Notes under the pieces: generated by a model
Told to the model about the DNA's origin: nothing
What the model saw: the letters and a program-made list of their open reading frames with translations, nothing else
Databases searched by the model: none
Part shown: positions 37,533 through 46,322 of the stretch, one piece after another
How the letters are laid out: the number at the start of each line of letters is the position of its first letter
Numbering within the stretch: the stretch's first letter is position 1
Position numbers and translations under genes: made by a program
DNA from: CAWCUZ01 sp963798795
GTDB taxonomy: Bacteria; Acidobacteriota; Vicinamibacteria; Vicinamibacterales; SCN-69-37
Length of the DNA: 64,000 bases
Reading direction: 5' to 3'
NCBI GenBank assembly: GCA_963798795.1
Contig: CAWCUZ010000007.1
Location: 62,001-126,000 of the forward strand

Positions 37533-38135
37533 TCAAGCTGACGCCCGAGCGCAGGAATACGCTCCCATGCAGTCGACCTGTAGCCTCAACTGTTGGGGCG
37601 AGTCTGGCACCCCGCCAGAGAGAACGACAACGTAGCGCCATTCGTGTTCGGCCGCGAAGCATTGGGGTTTCTGCGCCAACATCAGGCGGTATCGCTCCTC
37701 TGAGGCTGGAGTATCGGGGTTCCTGCTAGCTTTACTGTATCGAACCGGCAAGAGCAATGCCTCGATCACTTCGCGCCCAGGAACGGCAACGGTCGCCGCG
37801 AGCCACAAGGCAGACAGAAGCCCCCGAGGATCGCTGATCGTCGCCCACCAACGACCGAGATGCGTGGCTGCCAGGTCGACGGCAGTGTCAGAGCAACAGA
37901 CGAGGTAGACCGGGTTGTGGAATGAGCCGCCATAGTGGACATCGACCCCAGCGTCACCTGGCACGATGAGGCGCGCTTCACCCTCAGCAACATCCTGCCG
38001 CGACCGATCCTCGATTGACCGAAACGCATCCTGCCTGCGCATCAGAACATCGCCGGCGAGAAAGCTCTGAAGGTGTTGCTGCTTGGTGAACGCGCGGATG
38101 AGACAGGACGGGAACCCATCCGGTGTCAGCAGCAT
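37533..38135 (-). CDS. Cassette-encoded hypothetical protein, DUF2971-like layout
   Basis: A 200-residue soluble protein. The N-terminus has AFTKQQHLQSFLAGDVLMRR followed by DAFRSIEDRSRQDVAEGEAR. This resembles a pattern (short entry strand, 'F..G.i.M....FR..ED..R.D..EG') that I associate with DUF2971-like proteins. A late E-W-R motif lies in CFAAEHEWRYVVVLSGG. DUF2971 has no established activity. The gene has an excellent ribosome site (GAGGAGGAG, 6-7 bp before ATG) and starts 22 bp after a GTTGGGC cassette boundary. It has the compact gene-plus-attC form expected of an integron cassette. The family assignment is tentative. Confidence 0.6.
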   Translation of the reverse strand: MLLTPDGFPSCLIRAFTKQQHLQSFLAGDVLMRRQDAFRSIEDRSRQDVAEGEARLIVPGDAGVDVHYGGSFHNPVYLVCCSDTAVDLAATHLGRWWATISDPRGLLSALWLAATVAVPGREVIEALLLPVRYSKASRNPDTPASEERYRLMLAQKPQCFAAEHEWRYVVVLSGGVPDSPQQLRLQVDCMGAYSCARASA

Positions 38136-38156
38136 CGTGACTCCTCCTCACGGTCC

Positions 38157-38222
38157 GCCCAACGTTACCGCCTCAGCCGCGGCGACTCATGATCGCGCCT
38201 GCCGCCGTCGGCTGCAGGCGAT
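38157..38222 (-). repeat. Distal part of an attC site, interrupted by an IS110-family remnant
   Basis: On the minus strand the arm CGCCTGCAGCCGAC pairs with GCGGCTGAGGCG; the first has an extra G as in canonical attC L''. It ends GTTGGGC. The matching start box GTCTAAC, which contains the mazF stop codon, is displaced to 38457-38463. The roughly 235 bp between them carry the transposase fragment, so the element entered directly after the RYYYAAC box. Confidence 0.68.
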
Positions 38223-38456
38223 GGAATGGACTCCTCCTGCCGTGCGGCAGCCATCTCGACGAAGAACGCCGGCTCTCGCGCGATCGGCTTATGCCGTTCT
38301 TCGCGCAGCGGCCGCCGCCACGATCGTGCTTGAAGCCTGCAGGTCGGCTCACTACTGGGCGCGCCAACTGCAACCCTTCGGTCATACGGTCCGGCTGCTG
38401 CCGTTGCATGATGTGCGACCGTACGTGCGCCGGAACAAGACGGACCGGACCGCGGG
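38223..38456 (+). mobile_element. IS110-family transposase fragment (N-terminal DEDD domain part)
   Basis: The plus strand encodes ERRLSRDRLMPFFAQRPP in one frame. It continues after a one-base frame change as TIVLEACRSAHYWARQLQPF, then GHTVRLLPLHDVRPYVRRNK, then TDRTA. This is a well-conserved part of IS110/IS1111 transposases (roughly residues 30-100), including the catalytic-domain 'EACGSAHYWAR' and 'VKPYVKxNKxD' blocks. The rest of the transposase is missing. The IS1111-attC subgroup of this family is known to insert specifically into integron attC sites, which fits its position here. Confidence 0.75.
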
Positions 38457-38457
38457 G

Positions 38458-38785
38458 TTAGACCTCGGAGCTTCCAAGCCCGAGCCACGTCCGCAACACT
38501 GCCTCGACCGCACCCAACTGGGTCACATTGAGTTTCCCCAGGACGTGAAGCAACCGCGCATGCGGAATCGTCACGAGGCTCTGCACGTCGAACGCGCCGA
38601 CCTTGAGGAAGCCGACCTGAACCGCTGCCTCGAACCTCGAACCACGCACGCTTGTCGTGTGAGGAACCAGAGTGACCAGAGCGCGGTCAGCATCGTTCCG
38701 GAATGCTGACGACCAACGCCGGCCGCACCTTGGCGGTCATGCCGAGGTCGACCAGCCAGACTTCGCCACGCTGCGGCGCCCTCAC
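38458..38785 (-). pseudogene. MazF/PemK-type toxin with a single-base insertion
   Basis: A GTG at 38785 overlaps the antitoxin stop (GTGA). The frame reads RGEVWLVDLGMTAKVRPALV, the N-terminal MazF/PemK signature, up to SIPE. After one extra base near 38697-38702 it continues NDADRALVTLVPHTTSVRGS, then FLKVGAFDVQSLVTIPHARL. It ends LGSSEV with the TAA lying inside the attC box GTCTAAC. Total length is 327 + 1 bases, so removing one base restores a 108-residue protein. MazF toxins are sequence-specific endoribonucleases. The toxin would be inactive as sequenced. Confidence 0.82.
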
Positions 38786-38970
38786 CGCTTCTGCTCGCGC
38801 CGGTCGAGTTCTAGAAAGACTTCATCCGCCGCCGCGACCATGTCCTCGTCGTTGGGCAGCTCATGAGGCTCGGCCGCCGCGCGCCGGAGCAACTCAGCTA
38901 GCACCTGTTCGCGGTCTGCCTCGGGCAGCGCATCGAACTCGCCGACGAACTTCTTGGCGGTCTGGGTCAT
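38782..38970 (-). CDS. Antitoxin of the MazF-type module
   Basis: A 62-residue protein: MTQTAKKFVGEFDALPEADR at the start, then QVLAELLRRAAAEPHELPND and a charged acidic C-terminus ending ELDRREQKR. It resembles the helical antitoxins that pair with PemK/MazF toxins in many soil bacteria rather than classic AbrB-fold MazE. It is intact, and its TGA overlaps the toxin GTG by 4 bp. An ATG-like start further upstream (MRYPEA) is possible but MTQT is the usual family start. It should bind and neutralise the toxin and repress its own promoter. Confidence 0.72.
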   Translation of the reverse strand: MTQTAKKFVGEFDALPEADREQVLAELLRRAAAEPHELPNDEDMVAAADEVFLELDRREQKR

Positions 38971-39023
38971 GGCCTCAGGGTAGCGCAATCAGGTGCGGAA
39001 TCAAGCAGCTTGCAGATTCCGAG

Positions 39024-39099
39024 GTCTAGACTCGCGCTGAGCCGTAGCGCAAAACCGTTCTCATCTAAATGCGCTGTCGGCTCCAGCGCGCTCTTAGGC
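39024..39099 (-). repeat. attC-like palindrome of the DUF433/DUF5615 cassette
   Basis: On the minus strand the arm CGCGCTGGAGCCGACAGCGCA pairs with TGCGCTACGGCTCAGCGCG, with an extra G in the gene-proximal arm (canonical attC asymmetry). End boxes are one base off consensus: GCCTAAG (contains the toxin TAA stop) and GTCTAGAC, which would be GTTAGAC without the inserted C. The site runs from the toxin stop to 53 bp before the next antitoxin start. Confidence 0.62.
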
Positions 39100-39415
39100 A
39101 CCAACTTGCGCGAGCTTTCCGGGCGTGACCCGTCCCAGCGCCGCTAGAATGTCCCCGACCAGGGGGAGTAAGTCCTGAACGCGGTTTGACCGCGCCACGA
39201 CCAGAACCACGCCGAATGGTCGCGCGGCCAGGTCCTGCTGGCGCTCCAGTTTCCGGTCCATGGTGATGAATACGTCGAAGCGACCACTCGCGCGGCGCAG
39301 GAGTTCACCGTTCTGGACGCCCGCCCCAGCCCAGGCCTTGGACCGAAACGACCTCGTGCCCAATCAACGCGGCGATCAAGTCGTGGGGCAGGTTCTCGTC
39401 AAGTAGGACGCGCAC
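39094..39415 (-). pseudogene. DUF5615 PIN-like toxin with a single-base insertion
   Basis: A GTG at 39415 begins VRVLLDENLPHDLIAALIGH, then EVVSVQGLGW, the N-terminus of the DUF5615 (PIN-like, Mut7-C related) family with its acidic DEN motif. One extra base within the CCCC run near 39323-39327 shifts the frame. The rest follows as AGVQNGELLRRASGRFDVFI, TMDRKLERQQDL and FGVVLVVARSNRVQDL. The length of 321 + 1 bases confirms one insertion. Such proteins are predicted RNases acting as toxins. The start lies 17 bp inside the antitoxin gene, typical for this pair. Confidence 0.82.
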
Positions 39416-39623
39416 TGGTCAGCACACTGTCGCGCGCCTGTTCGAGGGCGGCGATGGCCTGTTCCCGCTTCACGGAGGGAAACTGGCGCAGGAACTCGTC
39501 CAGGGTGTCGCTGCCCTCCAAGTAGTCGAACAGCGACTGAACCGGCACCCGCGTCCCGACAAACACCGGGGTACCACCCATGATCTTTGGATCGCTGTGG
39601 ACCACCGCCGACTTGGGAGTCAT
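39399..39623 (-). CDS. DUF433 antitoxin
   Basis: A 74-residue winged-helix protein of the DUF433 family: VHSDPKIMGGTPVFVGTRVP, VQSLFDYLEGSDTLDEFLRQ and FPSVKREQAIAALEQARD. The 'DP.I.GG.P...GTR..V..L..YL' signature is unmistakable. DUF433 proteins are the usual partners of DUF5615 toxins and probably bind DNA at their own promoter. It is intact and overlaps the toxin by 17 bp. It is the first gene of the cassette array in its direction of transcription. I found no attC on its upstream side. Confidence 0.88.
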   Translation of the reverse strand: MTPKSAVVHSDPKIMGGTPVFVGTRVPVQSLFDYLEGSDTLDEFLRQFPSVKREQAIAALEQARDSVLTSARPT

Positions 39624-39773
39624 GTTGGGCTCTGGTCTTCGAGTATACGCCCGCCCGATTGTTGTTCGCGGCCTATCGGATACCCGTCGAGATGCGGCGG
39701 CGCCCAGCCCACGAGTGAAGGTGAACGAGCCAACCTGGGACCCGAGGGACCTGAGGGACCCGACGGACCCGAT

Positions 39774-40250
39774 TCACCCCCGCCGCGCCTTCTCGATCGT
39801 CGCGATGTCGATCTTCCTCATCGGCATCATCGCCTCGAACGCACGTTTGGCCTCGGCGCCACCCGCCGCGAGCGCGTCGGTCAGCGCGCGCGGCGTGATC
39901 TGCCAGGAGAGGCCCCAGCGATCCTTGCACCACCCGCACATGCTCTCCTCGCCGCCGTTACCGACGATTGCGTTCCAGTAGCGGTCCGTCTCTTCCTGCG
40001 AGTCGGTCGCAATCTGAAACGAAAACGCTTCGCTGTGCTTGAACTGCGGGCCGCCGTTGAGACCGAGGCATGGAATGCCGCAGACCGTGAAGTTCACCGT
40101 CAACACATCGCCCGCCTTGCCGCTCGGGTAGTCGGCGGGTGCCTTGTGCACGGCGGTGACCTGGCTGTCGGGAAACGTGGCGGCGTAGAACCGCGCGGCG
40201 CGTTCCGCCTCCTTGTCGAACCAGAGGCAAATCGTGTTCCTGGCTTTCAT
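39774..40250 (-). CDS. PhnB/VOC-like protein (3-demethylubiquinone methyltransferase-like domain)
   Basis: A 158-residue VOC-fold protein opening NTICLWFDKEAERAARFYAA, the PhnB-type signature with its conserved W-F and FY. The middle gives VLTVNFTVCGIPCLGLNGGP and FKHSEAFSFQIATDSQEETD. The C-terminal CKDRWGLSWQITPRAL is also characteristic. Despite the historical '3-demethylubiquinone-9 3-methyltransferase' name, no methyltransferase motif is present and the role is unknown. It starts 21 bp downstream of the PLP decarboxylase gene on the same strand and may share its transcript. Confidence 0.86.
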   Translation of the reverse strand: MKARNTICLWFDKEAERAARFYAATFPDSQVTAVHKAPADYPSGKAGDVLTVNFTVCGIPCLGLNGGPQFKHSEAFSFQIATDSQEETDRYWNAIVGNGGEESMCGWCKDRWGLSWQITPRALTDALAAGGAEAKRAFEAMMPMRKIDIATIEKARRG

Positions 40251-40271
40251 CTTCGTCGGCTCCTCGTCTCT

Positions 40272-41723
40272 TCATCCTCGCACACTGTCTATCGCGGCCG
40301 CGAGGTCCTCGACGAGCGCGTCGATCTCGGCCGCGTGCGTCCGGAAGGACAGCACACAGACGCGCCCCAGGAACCGCCCGCGCGCCGCCGACCCCGTGAT
40401 CATCACGCGCCCGCGCCGCGTCGTTTCGTCCATGAGCGCGCGCGTGGCCCGGTCCTCGTCTCGAATCGTCGCGCCCGGCCAGGTGAGATGGAAGGCGAAG
40501 AGCGACAGTTCGGGCTCGGCGTCCATCACAATCCCGGGGAGCGCGGCCACGCGCCGGGCGGCGTCGAGCGTGAGCGCCCGCTTCTCTTCGAGCGCCGCCC
40601 GGAAGGCGGCCGTGCCGAAGAGCTTCACGCAGAGCCAGACGCGCAGCCCCGGAAAGCCGCGCGACAGCTCGGGACCGTGCTGGCTGGGATCGTAGAACTC
40701 GGACGGATGCGGCATCGCCGGCAGATAGTCGGCTGTCGCTTCGTGGGCCGCCCGCAGGGCCGCGCCGTCACGGACGAGCAGCGCGCCCGTGCCGTACGGA
40801 AGAAACATCCCCTTGTGCGGGTCGAGGGTGAGCGAGTCGGCGCGCGAAAGTCCGCGGAGCACCGGCTGCAGCGAAGGCACGAGAAAGAAGAACGCGCCGT
40901 ACGCGCCATCCACGTGGTGCCAGACGCCCTCGGCCGCGGCGAGATCGGCAATCCTGTCGAGTGGATCCACCGCCCCCGTATTCGTCGTCCCCGCCGACGA
41001 GACGACGAGGAAGGGCGTGAGACCGGCGCGCCGATCGGCGGCTATCGCGTCGCGCAGGGCGCCGACGGGCAGCCGGTACTGCCTGTCGCACGGGATCGCG
41101 CGCACCCGGTCCGGCATCACGCCCGCCAGCTTGGCGGCCTTGAGGACGGAGTGATGCGCCTGGTCGGAGGTGTAGAGCACGCCGCGCCGAATCTCGGCGC
41201 CCAGGTGCCGCTCGCGCGCGCACACAATCGCGTTGAACGTCGCCATCGAGCCGCCCGAGGTGAACAGGCCGCGCGCCTCCGGCGGAAACTGCATCCATTC
41301 GCGCAGCCAGTCGAGCGCGTTCGCCTCGAGCTGCACGAGCGCCGGCGCGGCCTGCCACACGCCGGTGAAGCGGTTGGTCGTATCGCTGATGAAGTCGGCG
41401 AGCGCCGCCGGGTACAGTCCGCCGCCGGGGATGTAGGCGAGGTAGCCGGGCCCTGGCGCCGTGAACGATCGAGGAATCCAGTCGCGGAAGAGCGCGTCGA
41501 CGAGCGGCGCGAGGGGCGCGCCGCGCTCCGGCGCCGGTTCGCGCATCGCGCGGCAGAGGTCCGCTGCGTCGACGTCACCGCTGATCGGCTGCCGCGGCAG
41601 CGATTCGAGATGTTCGAGACAGCGCGCCATCACGAGGTCGGCCATGGCGCGCATCTCGTCGAGCGGGAGTTCGAAAGACGTGGAGGCCGGGGTCTTCCGA
41701 CCCGGGGTCGCATGGTCCGACAC
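40272..41723 (-). CDS. PLP-dependent group II amino-acid decarboxylase
   Basis: This 483-residue fold-type I enzyme resembles aromatic-L-amino-acid/tyrosine and diaminobutyrate decarboxylases. Key blocks are PGYLAYIPGGGLYPAALADF, FTSGGSMATFNAI, the PLP aspartate in WHHVDGAYGAFFFL and the Schiff-base lysine in SLTLDPHKGMFLPYGTGAL. It would remove CO2 from an amino acid to give an amine; which one is not clear. The first 18 residues (ATPGRKTPASTS) are encoded by a REP-like palindrome, and family similarity begins at FELPLDEMRAMADLV, so the native start may have been altered. It is divergent from corA. Confidence 0.9.
   Translation of the reverse strand: MSDHATPGRKTPASTSFELPLDEMRAMADLVMARCLEHLESLPRQPISGDVDAADLCRAMREPAPERGAPLAPLVDALFRDWIPRSFTAPGPGYLAYIPGGGLYPAALADFISDTTNRFTGVWQAAPALVQLEANALDWLREWMQFPPEARGLFTSGGSMATFNAIVCARERHLGAEIRRGVLYTSDQAHHSVLKAAKLAGVMPDRVRAIPCDRQYRLPVGALRDAIAADRRAGLTPFLVVSSAGTTNTGAVDPLDRIADLAAAEGVWHHVDGAYGAFFFLVPSLQPVLRGLSRADSLTLDPHKGMFLPYGTGALLVRDGAALRAAHEATADYLPAMPHPSEFYDPSQHGPELSRGFPGLRVWLCVKLFGTAAFRAALEEKRALTLDAARRVAALPGIVMDAEPELSLFAFHLTWPGATIRDEDRATRALMDETTRRGRVMITGSAARGRFLGRVCVLSFRTHAAEIDALVEDLAAAIDSVRG
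41687..41706. repeat. REP-like hairpin in the decarboxylase start region
   Basis: CCGGGGTC and GACCCGG flank TTCC, a variant of the 'CCGGGTC-TTCA-GACCCGG' element seen at 47713 and 53089. It lies within the first codons of the decarboxylase frame. Confidence 0.6.
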
Positions 41724-41846
41724 CTGCCGATTCTACGCGCGAACGGCATCCCAACCTGACACCTGGCCTTCGCGTCGAGCCTGGGTTTGACGAGCGCCCC
41801 CGGCGCACGCTTCTGACGCGGCCCGCACACGTCGTATCATCCGCGC

Positions 41847-42941
<1,095 letters not shown>

Positions 42942-42954
42942 ATCCACATGGAGA

Positions 42955-42973
42955 GCCGGGACCTCAGGCCCGG
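42955..42973. repeat. REP-like hairpin upstream of the orphan permease
   Basis: GCCGGG and CCCGGC surround ACCTCAGG. Located 10 bp before the permease ATG and 14 bp after the corA stop. It is another member of the GCCGGG-type palindromes scattered in this window. Confidence 0.55.
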
Positions 42974-42982
42974 CGGCAATCG

Positions 42983-45448
42983 ATGTCGAGACTCTTTCAG
43001 GACGTCCGCTTCGGTCTCAGGCTGCTCTCGAAGGACCGCACCTTTACCCTCACCGCGCTCCTGACGCTGGCGGTGTGCATCGGCGCCAACACCGCGATGT
43101 TCAGCATCGTCCGCTCGGTGGTGATGAAGCCGCTGCCGTTTCCGGAGTCGGACCGCGTCGTCCTGCTCTACAACAGCTACCCGAACGCCGGCGCGCCGCG
43201 CGTCGGCGCCGCCGTGCCCGACTACTTCGACCGGTTGACGGCCGTGCCCGCGCTCGACCAGCAGGCGCTGTTCCGCCGCGAGGGGATGACCTTTGGCGAC
43301 GCGAATGGCGCCGAGCGGCTGGCGAGCATCCGGGCCACGCCGTCGTTCTTCCGGCTGGTCCGCGCGCAGCCCGTTCAGGGCCGCATCTTCCGCGACGATG
43401 AAGGGGAGCCCGGCCAGGATCGCGAAGTGATGTTGAGCTTCGGGTTCTGGCAGCGCAAGTTCGGCGGCGACCCCGCGGCGATCGGCCGGTCGATCCGGCT
43501 GAACGGCAATCCGTACCAGGTCGTGGGCATCCTGCCGCGGGAGTTCACCTTTCTTCAGAAAGACATCGACATTTTTCTCCCCGCCGCCTTCACGCCTGCC
43601 GACAAGGCCGACAACCGGCGTCACAGCAACAACTGGCAGATGGTCGGCCACCTCGCGCCCGGCGCCACGATCGACCGGGTCCGCGAGCAGGTCGACGCCC
43701 TCAACGCGGCCAACGACACGCGGTTCCCCGAGTTCCACCAGATCCTGAAGGATGCCGACTTCCACACCGTGGCGGTCTTCCTGCAGGATGACGTGGTGCG
43801 GGACGTGAAGGGCGTGCTGTACCTGCTCTGGGGCGGCGTGCTGTTCGTGCTCGTGATCGGCTGCGTGAACATCGCGAATCTCGTCATCGTCCGGTCGAGC
43901 GGCCGCACGCGGGAGATGGCCACGCGCCACGCCATCGGCGGCGACCTGGGCCGCCTGGCGCGGCAGCTCATGACCGAAACGGTGCTGCTCGCGCTCGCCG
44001 GCGGCGTCGTCGGGATCCTGCTCGGCTGGTACGGCGTGCGGTCGGTGGCCGCGCTCAACCTGGACCAGTTGCCGCGCGGCTACGAGATCACGCTCGATCC
44101 CGTGACCGTCGTCGTGACGCTGGCGCTCACGATGCTCGTCGGCGTATTTCTGGGAATCGCGCCGGTCGTCCGGCTGTGGCGGCTCAACCTGAACGTGGAG
44201 CTGCGCGAGGAGAGCCGCGGCGGCACCAGCGGGCGCCGCGCCAATCTGCTCCGCCAGGCGCTCGCCACGGTGCAGGTCGCCATCGCGCTCGTGCTGCTCA
44301 TCGGCGCGGGCCTGCTGCTCGCGAGCTTCCGCGCCGTCATGCACCTGGACTTCGGTTTCGAGCCGGCGAACGTGGCGACGGCCACCGTGAACCTGCCCGC
44401 GACGTCGTATGCCAAGCCGGCCTCGCTCGTCACGTTCGAACAGCGCGCGCTCGGCGCGATTCGAGCGCTGCCGGGTGTGGCGGCGGCCGGCGCCACGACG
44501 ATCCTGCCCTTCAGCGGGGACATGGACAACAACGTGATCCTGGCCGAAGGCTACGTGATGAAACCGGGCGAGTCGCTGCTGGCGCCGACGTCCGGCGTCG
44601 TGACGGAGGGCTATTTCGAGTCGATGAGTGTGCCGCTGGTGTCGGGCCGCTTCTTCGACGCGCGCGACACGGCGGACGCCACCCCGGTCGCGATGATCGA
44701 CGAGCGGCTTGCGAACAAGTTCTGGCCGGGCCGGGACGCCGTCGGACGCCGGCTGTACCATCCGACCGACCCGAAGGACATCACGAAGATCACAGCCGAG
44801 ACGCGCTTCCTGAACATCGTGGGCGTCATCAAGGAGATGCGGCTCATGGACCCCGGCAATGGCGTCACGCCGGTCGGGGCGTACTACCTGCCCTACGAGC
44901 AGTCGCCGGAACGCGGCTTTGCGATGACCGTCAAGACGGCGCGGCCTTCTGCGACGATAGAACGCGACATGCGGCGCGCCGTGGCCGGCATCGATCCGGA
45001 GCTGCCGGTCTACCTCGTCCGATCGATGCCGGAATGGATCGACCGGGCGCTCATCGGCCGGCGCGTGCCGATGCTGATTGCGATGGCCTTCGGCGGCGTG
45101 GCGCTGTTCCTGTCGGCGGTCGGCATCTACGGCGTGCTGGCGTACGGCGTGTCGCAGCGCCAGCGCGAGCTGGGCGTGCGGATGGCGCTCGGCGGGTCGG
45201 GCACGAGCGTGTTCGGACTCGTGCTGCGCGACGGCCTGAAGATTGTCGCGCTCGGCATCGCCATCGGCCTTGCCGGGTCGTTCTTCGTCGGCCGGCTGAT
45301 GCAGCGCGAATTGTTCAACGTGGCGCCGATGAACCCGCTCGTGCTGGCGCTGGTCACGGTGATGCTGGCGGTCGTTGCGCTGCTCGCCAGCGGCATCCCG
45401 GCGCTGCGCGCGAGCCGCATCAACCCCATCGTCGTCCTGGGTAAGTGA
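42983..45448 (+). CDS. MacB/FtsX-type permease of the acidobacterial duplicated orphan permease (ADOP) family
   Basis: An 821-residue membrane protein with the ADOP start MSRLFQDVRFGLRLLSKDRT and first helix TLTALLTLAVCIGANTAMFS. Two MacB-type periplasmic domains each precede FtsX-type helices. The first half ends VNIANLVIVRSSGRTREMAT...VLLALAGGVVGILLGWYGV; the second ends VGIYGVLAYGVSQRQRELGV...GIPALRASRINPIVVLG. No ATPase gene lies nearby, which is the norm for this 'orphan' family, so it may work with a distant MacB-like ATPase. ADOPs are strongly expanded in Acidobacteriota, a main reason for the taxonomic inference. Confidence 0.92.
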   Translation: MSRLFQDVRFGLRLLSKDRTFTLTALLTLAVCIGANTAMFSIVRSVVMKPLPFPESDRVVLLYNSYPNAGAPRVGAAVPDYFDRLTAVPALDQQALFRREGMTFGDANGAERLASIRATPSFFRLVRAQPVQGRIFRDDEGEPGQDREVMLSFGFWQRKFGGDPAAIGRSIRLNGNPYQVVGILPREFTFLQKDIDIFLPAAFTPADKADNRRHSNNWQMVGHLAPGATIDRVREQVDALNAANDTRFPEFHQILKDADFHTVAVFLQDDVVRDVKGVLYLLWGGVLFVLVIGCVNIANLVIVRSSGRTREMATRHAIGGDLGRLARQLMTETVLLALAGGVVGILLGWYGVRSVAALNLDQLPRGYEITLDPVTVVVTLALTMLVGVFLGIAPVVRLWRLNLNVELREESRGGTSGRRANLLRQALATVQVAIALVLLIGAGLLLASFRAVMHLDFGFEPANVATATVNLPATSYAKPASLVTFEQRALGAIRALPGVAAAGATTILPFSGDMDNNVILAEGYVMKPGESLLAPTSGVVTEGYFESMSVPLVSGRFFDARDTADATPVAMIDERLANKFWPGRDAVGRRLYHPTDPKDITKITAETRFLNIVGVIKEMRLMDPGNGVTPVGAYYLPYEQSPERGFAMTVKTARPSATIERDMRRAVAGIDPELPVYLVRSMPEWIDRALIGRRVPMLIAMAFGGVALFLSAVGIYGVLAYGVSQRQRELGVRMALGGSGTSVFGLVLRDGLKIVALGIAIGLAGSFFVGRLMQRELFNVAPMNPLVLALVTVMLAVVALLASGIPALRASRINPIVVLGK

Positions 45449-45483
45449 ACGTCGCCCCGATTCCCGATTCGCGGAGGGCTTCG

Positions 45484-45741
45484 ATGACCGAACAGACCTG
45501 GTGGGAAAAGATTGAAGGCAAGGGCGCCGAGGCGATCGAGGGGCTCAAGCACATCATCAACGAGGGCAACATCCGCCGCGTCCGGATTCGACAGAAGGAG
45601 CGGGTCGTCGCCGAGTTTCCGTTGACGATTGGCGTCGTCGGGGCGTTGCTTGCGCCGGTGCTGGCTGCCATCGGCGCCGTGACCGCGCTGCTGACCGAGT
45701 GCACGATCGAGGTCGAGAAGCAGAAGACCGAACCGGAATAG
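45484..45741 (+). CDS. DUF4342 small protein
   Basis: An 85-residue protein beginning MTEQTWWEKIEGKGAEAIEG with LKHIINEGNIRRVRIRQKER. It then has a hydrophobic segment LTIGVVGALLAPVLAAIGAVTALL and the charged tail EVEKQKTEPE. This is the DUF4342 pattern (UBA-like helix followed by one membrane segment); similar proteins occur in Firmicutes and Acidobacteriota. Function is unknown. ATG at 45484 follows GGAGG at 45472-45477, supporting this start over the longer frame from 45445. Confidence 0.82.
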   Translation: MTEQTWWEKIEGKGAEAIEGLKHIINEGNIRRVRIRQKERVVAEFPLTIGVVGALLAPVLAAIGAVTALLTECTIEVEKQKTEPE

Positions 45742-45768
45742 CTCCTCAGGTCCGTCGGGTCCCGAGAT

Positions 45769-46230
<462 letters not shown>

Positions 46231-46322
46231 GCATGCCATATTACGATGAGTGGATGCGGCCGCTTCCGGCCGCGAGGCTGTGACACGATGAGAACGCTCC
46301 CGCGACTTTCGGAGGTGCCCCC

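Larger units (their letters stand above)
36556..39623 (-). mobile_element. Integron gene-cassette array without integrase (CALIN-type)
   Basis: The array has four cassettes on the minus strand, each followed by an attC-like imperfect palindrome. They are DUF433/DUF5615 with attC 39024-39099; antitoxin/MazF with an attC split by an IS110 remnant (38157-38463); an unknown 200-residue protein with attC 37451-37522; and a nuclease-like protein with attC 36556-36621. Boxes matching RYYYAAC and GTTRRRY mark the ends, exactly at the last site and with one mismatch at some others. In three sites the arm next to the upstream gene carries an extra unpaired base, the known orientation feature of attC. 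GC content is visibly lower than in flanking genes. No tyrosine recombinase or attI was seen in the window. Confidence 0.72.

Noticed and set aside
39617..39630. GTTGGGC next to the DUF433 start as a further attC end
   Set aside because: No matching RYYYAAC box or pairing arms at attC distance on the required side; its orientation is opposite to the array, so I treat it as chance.
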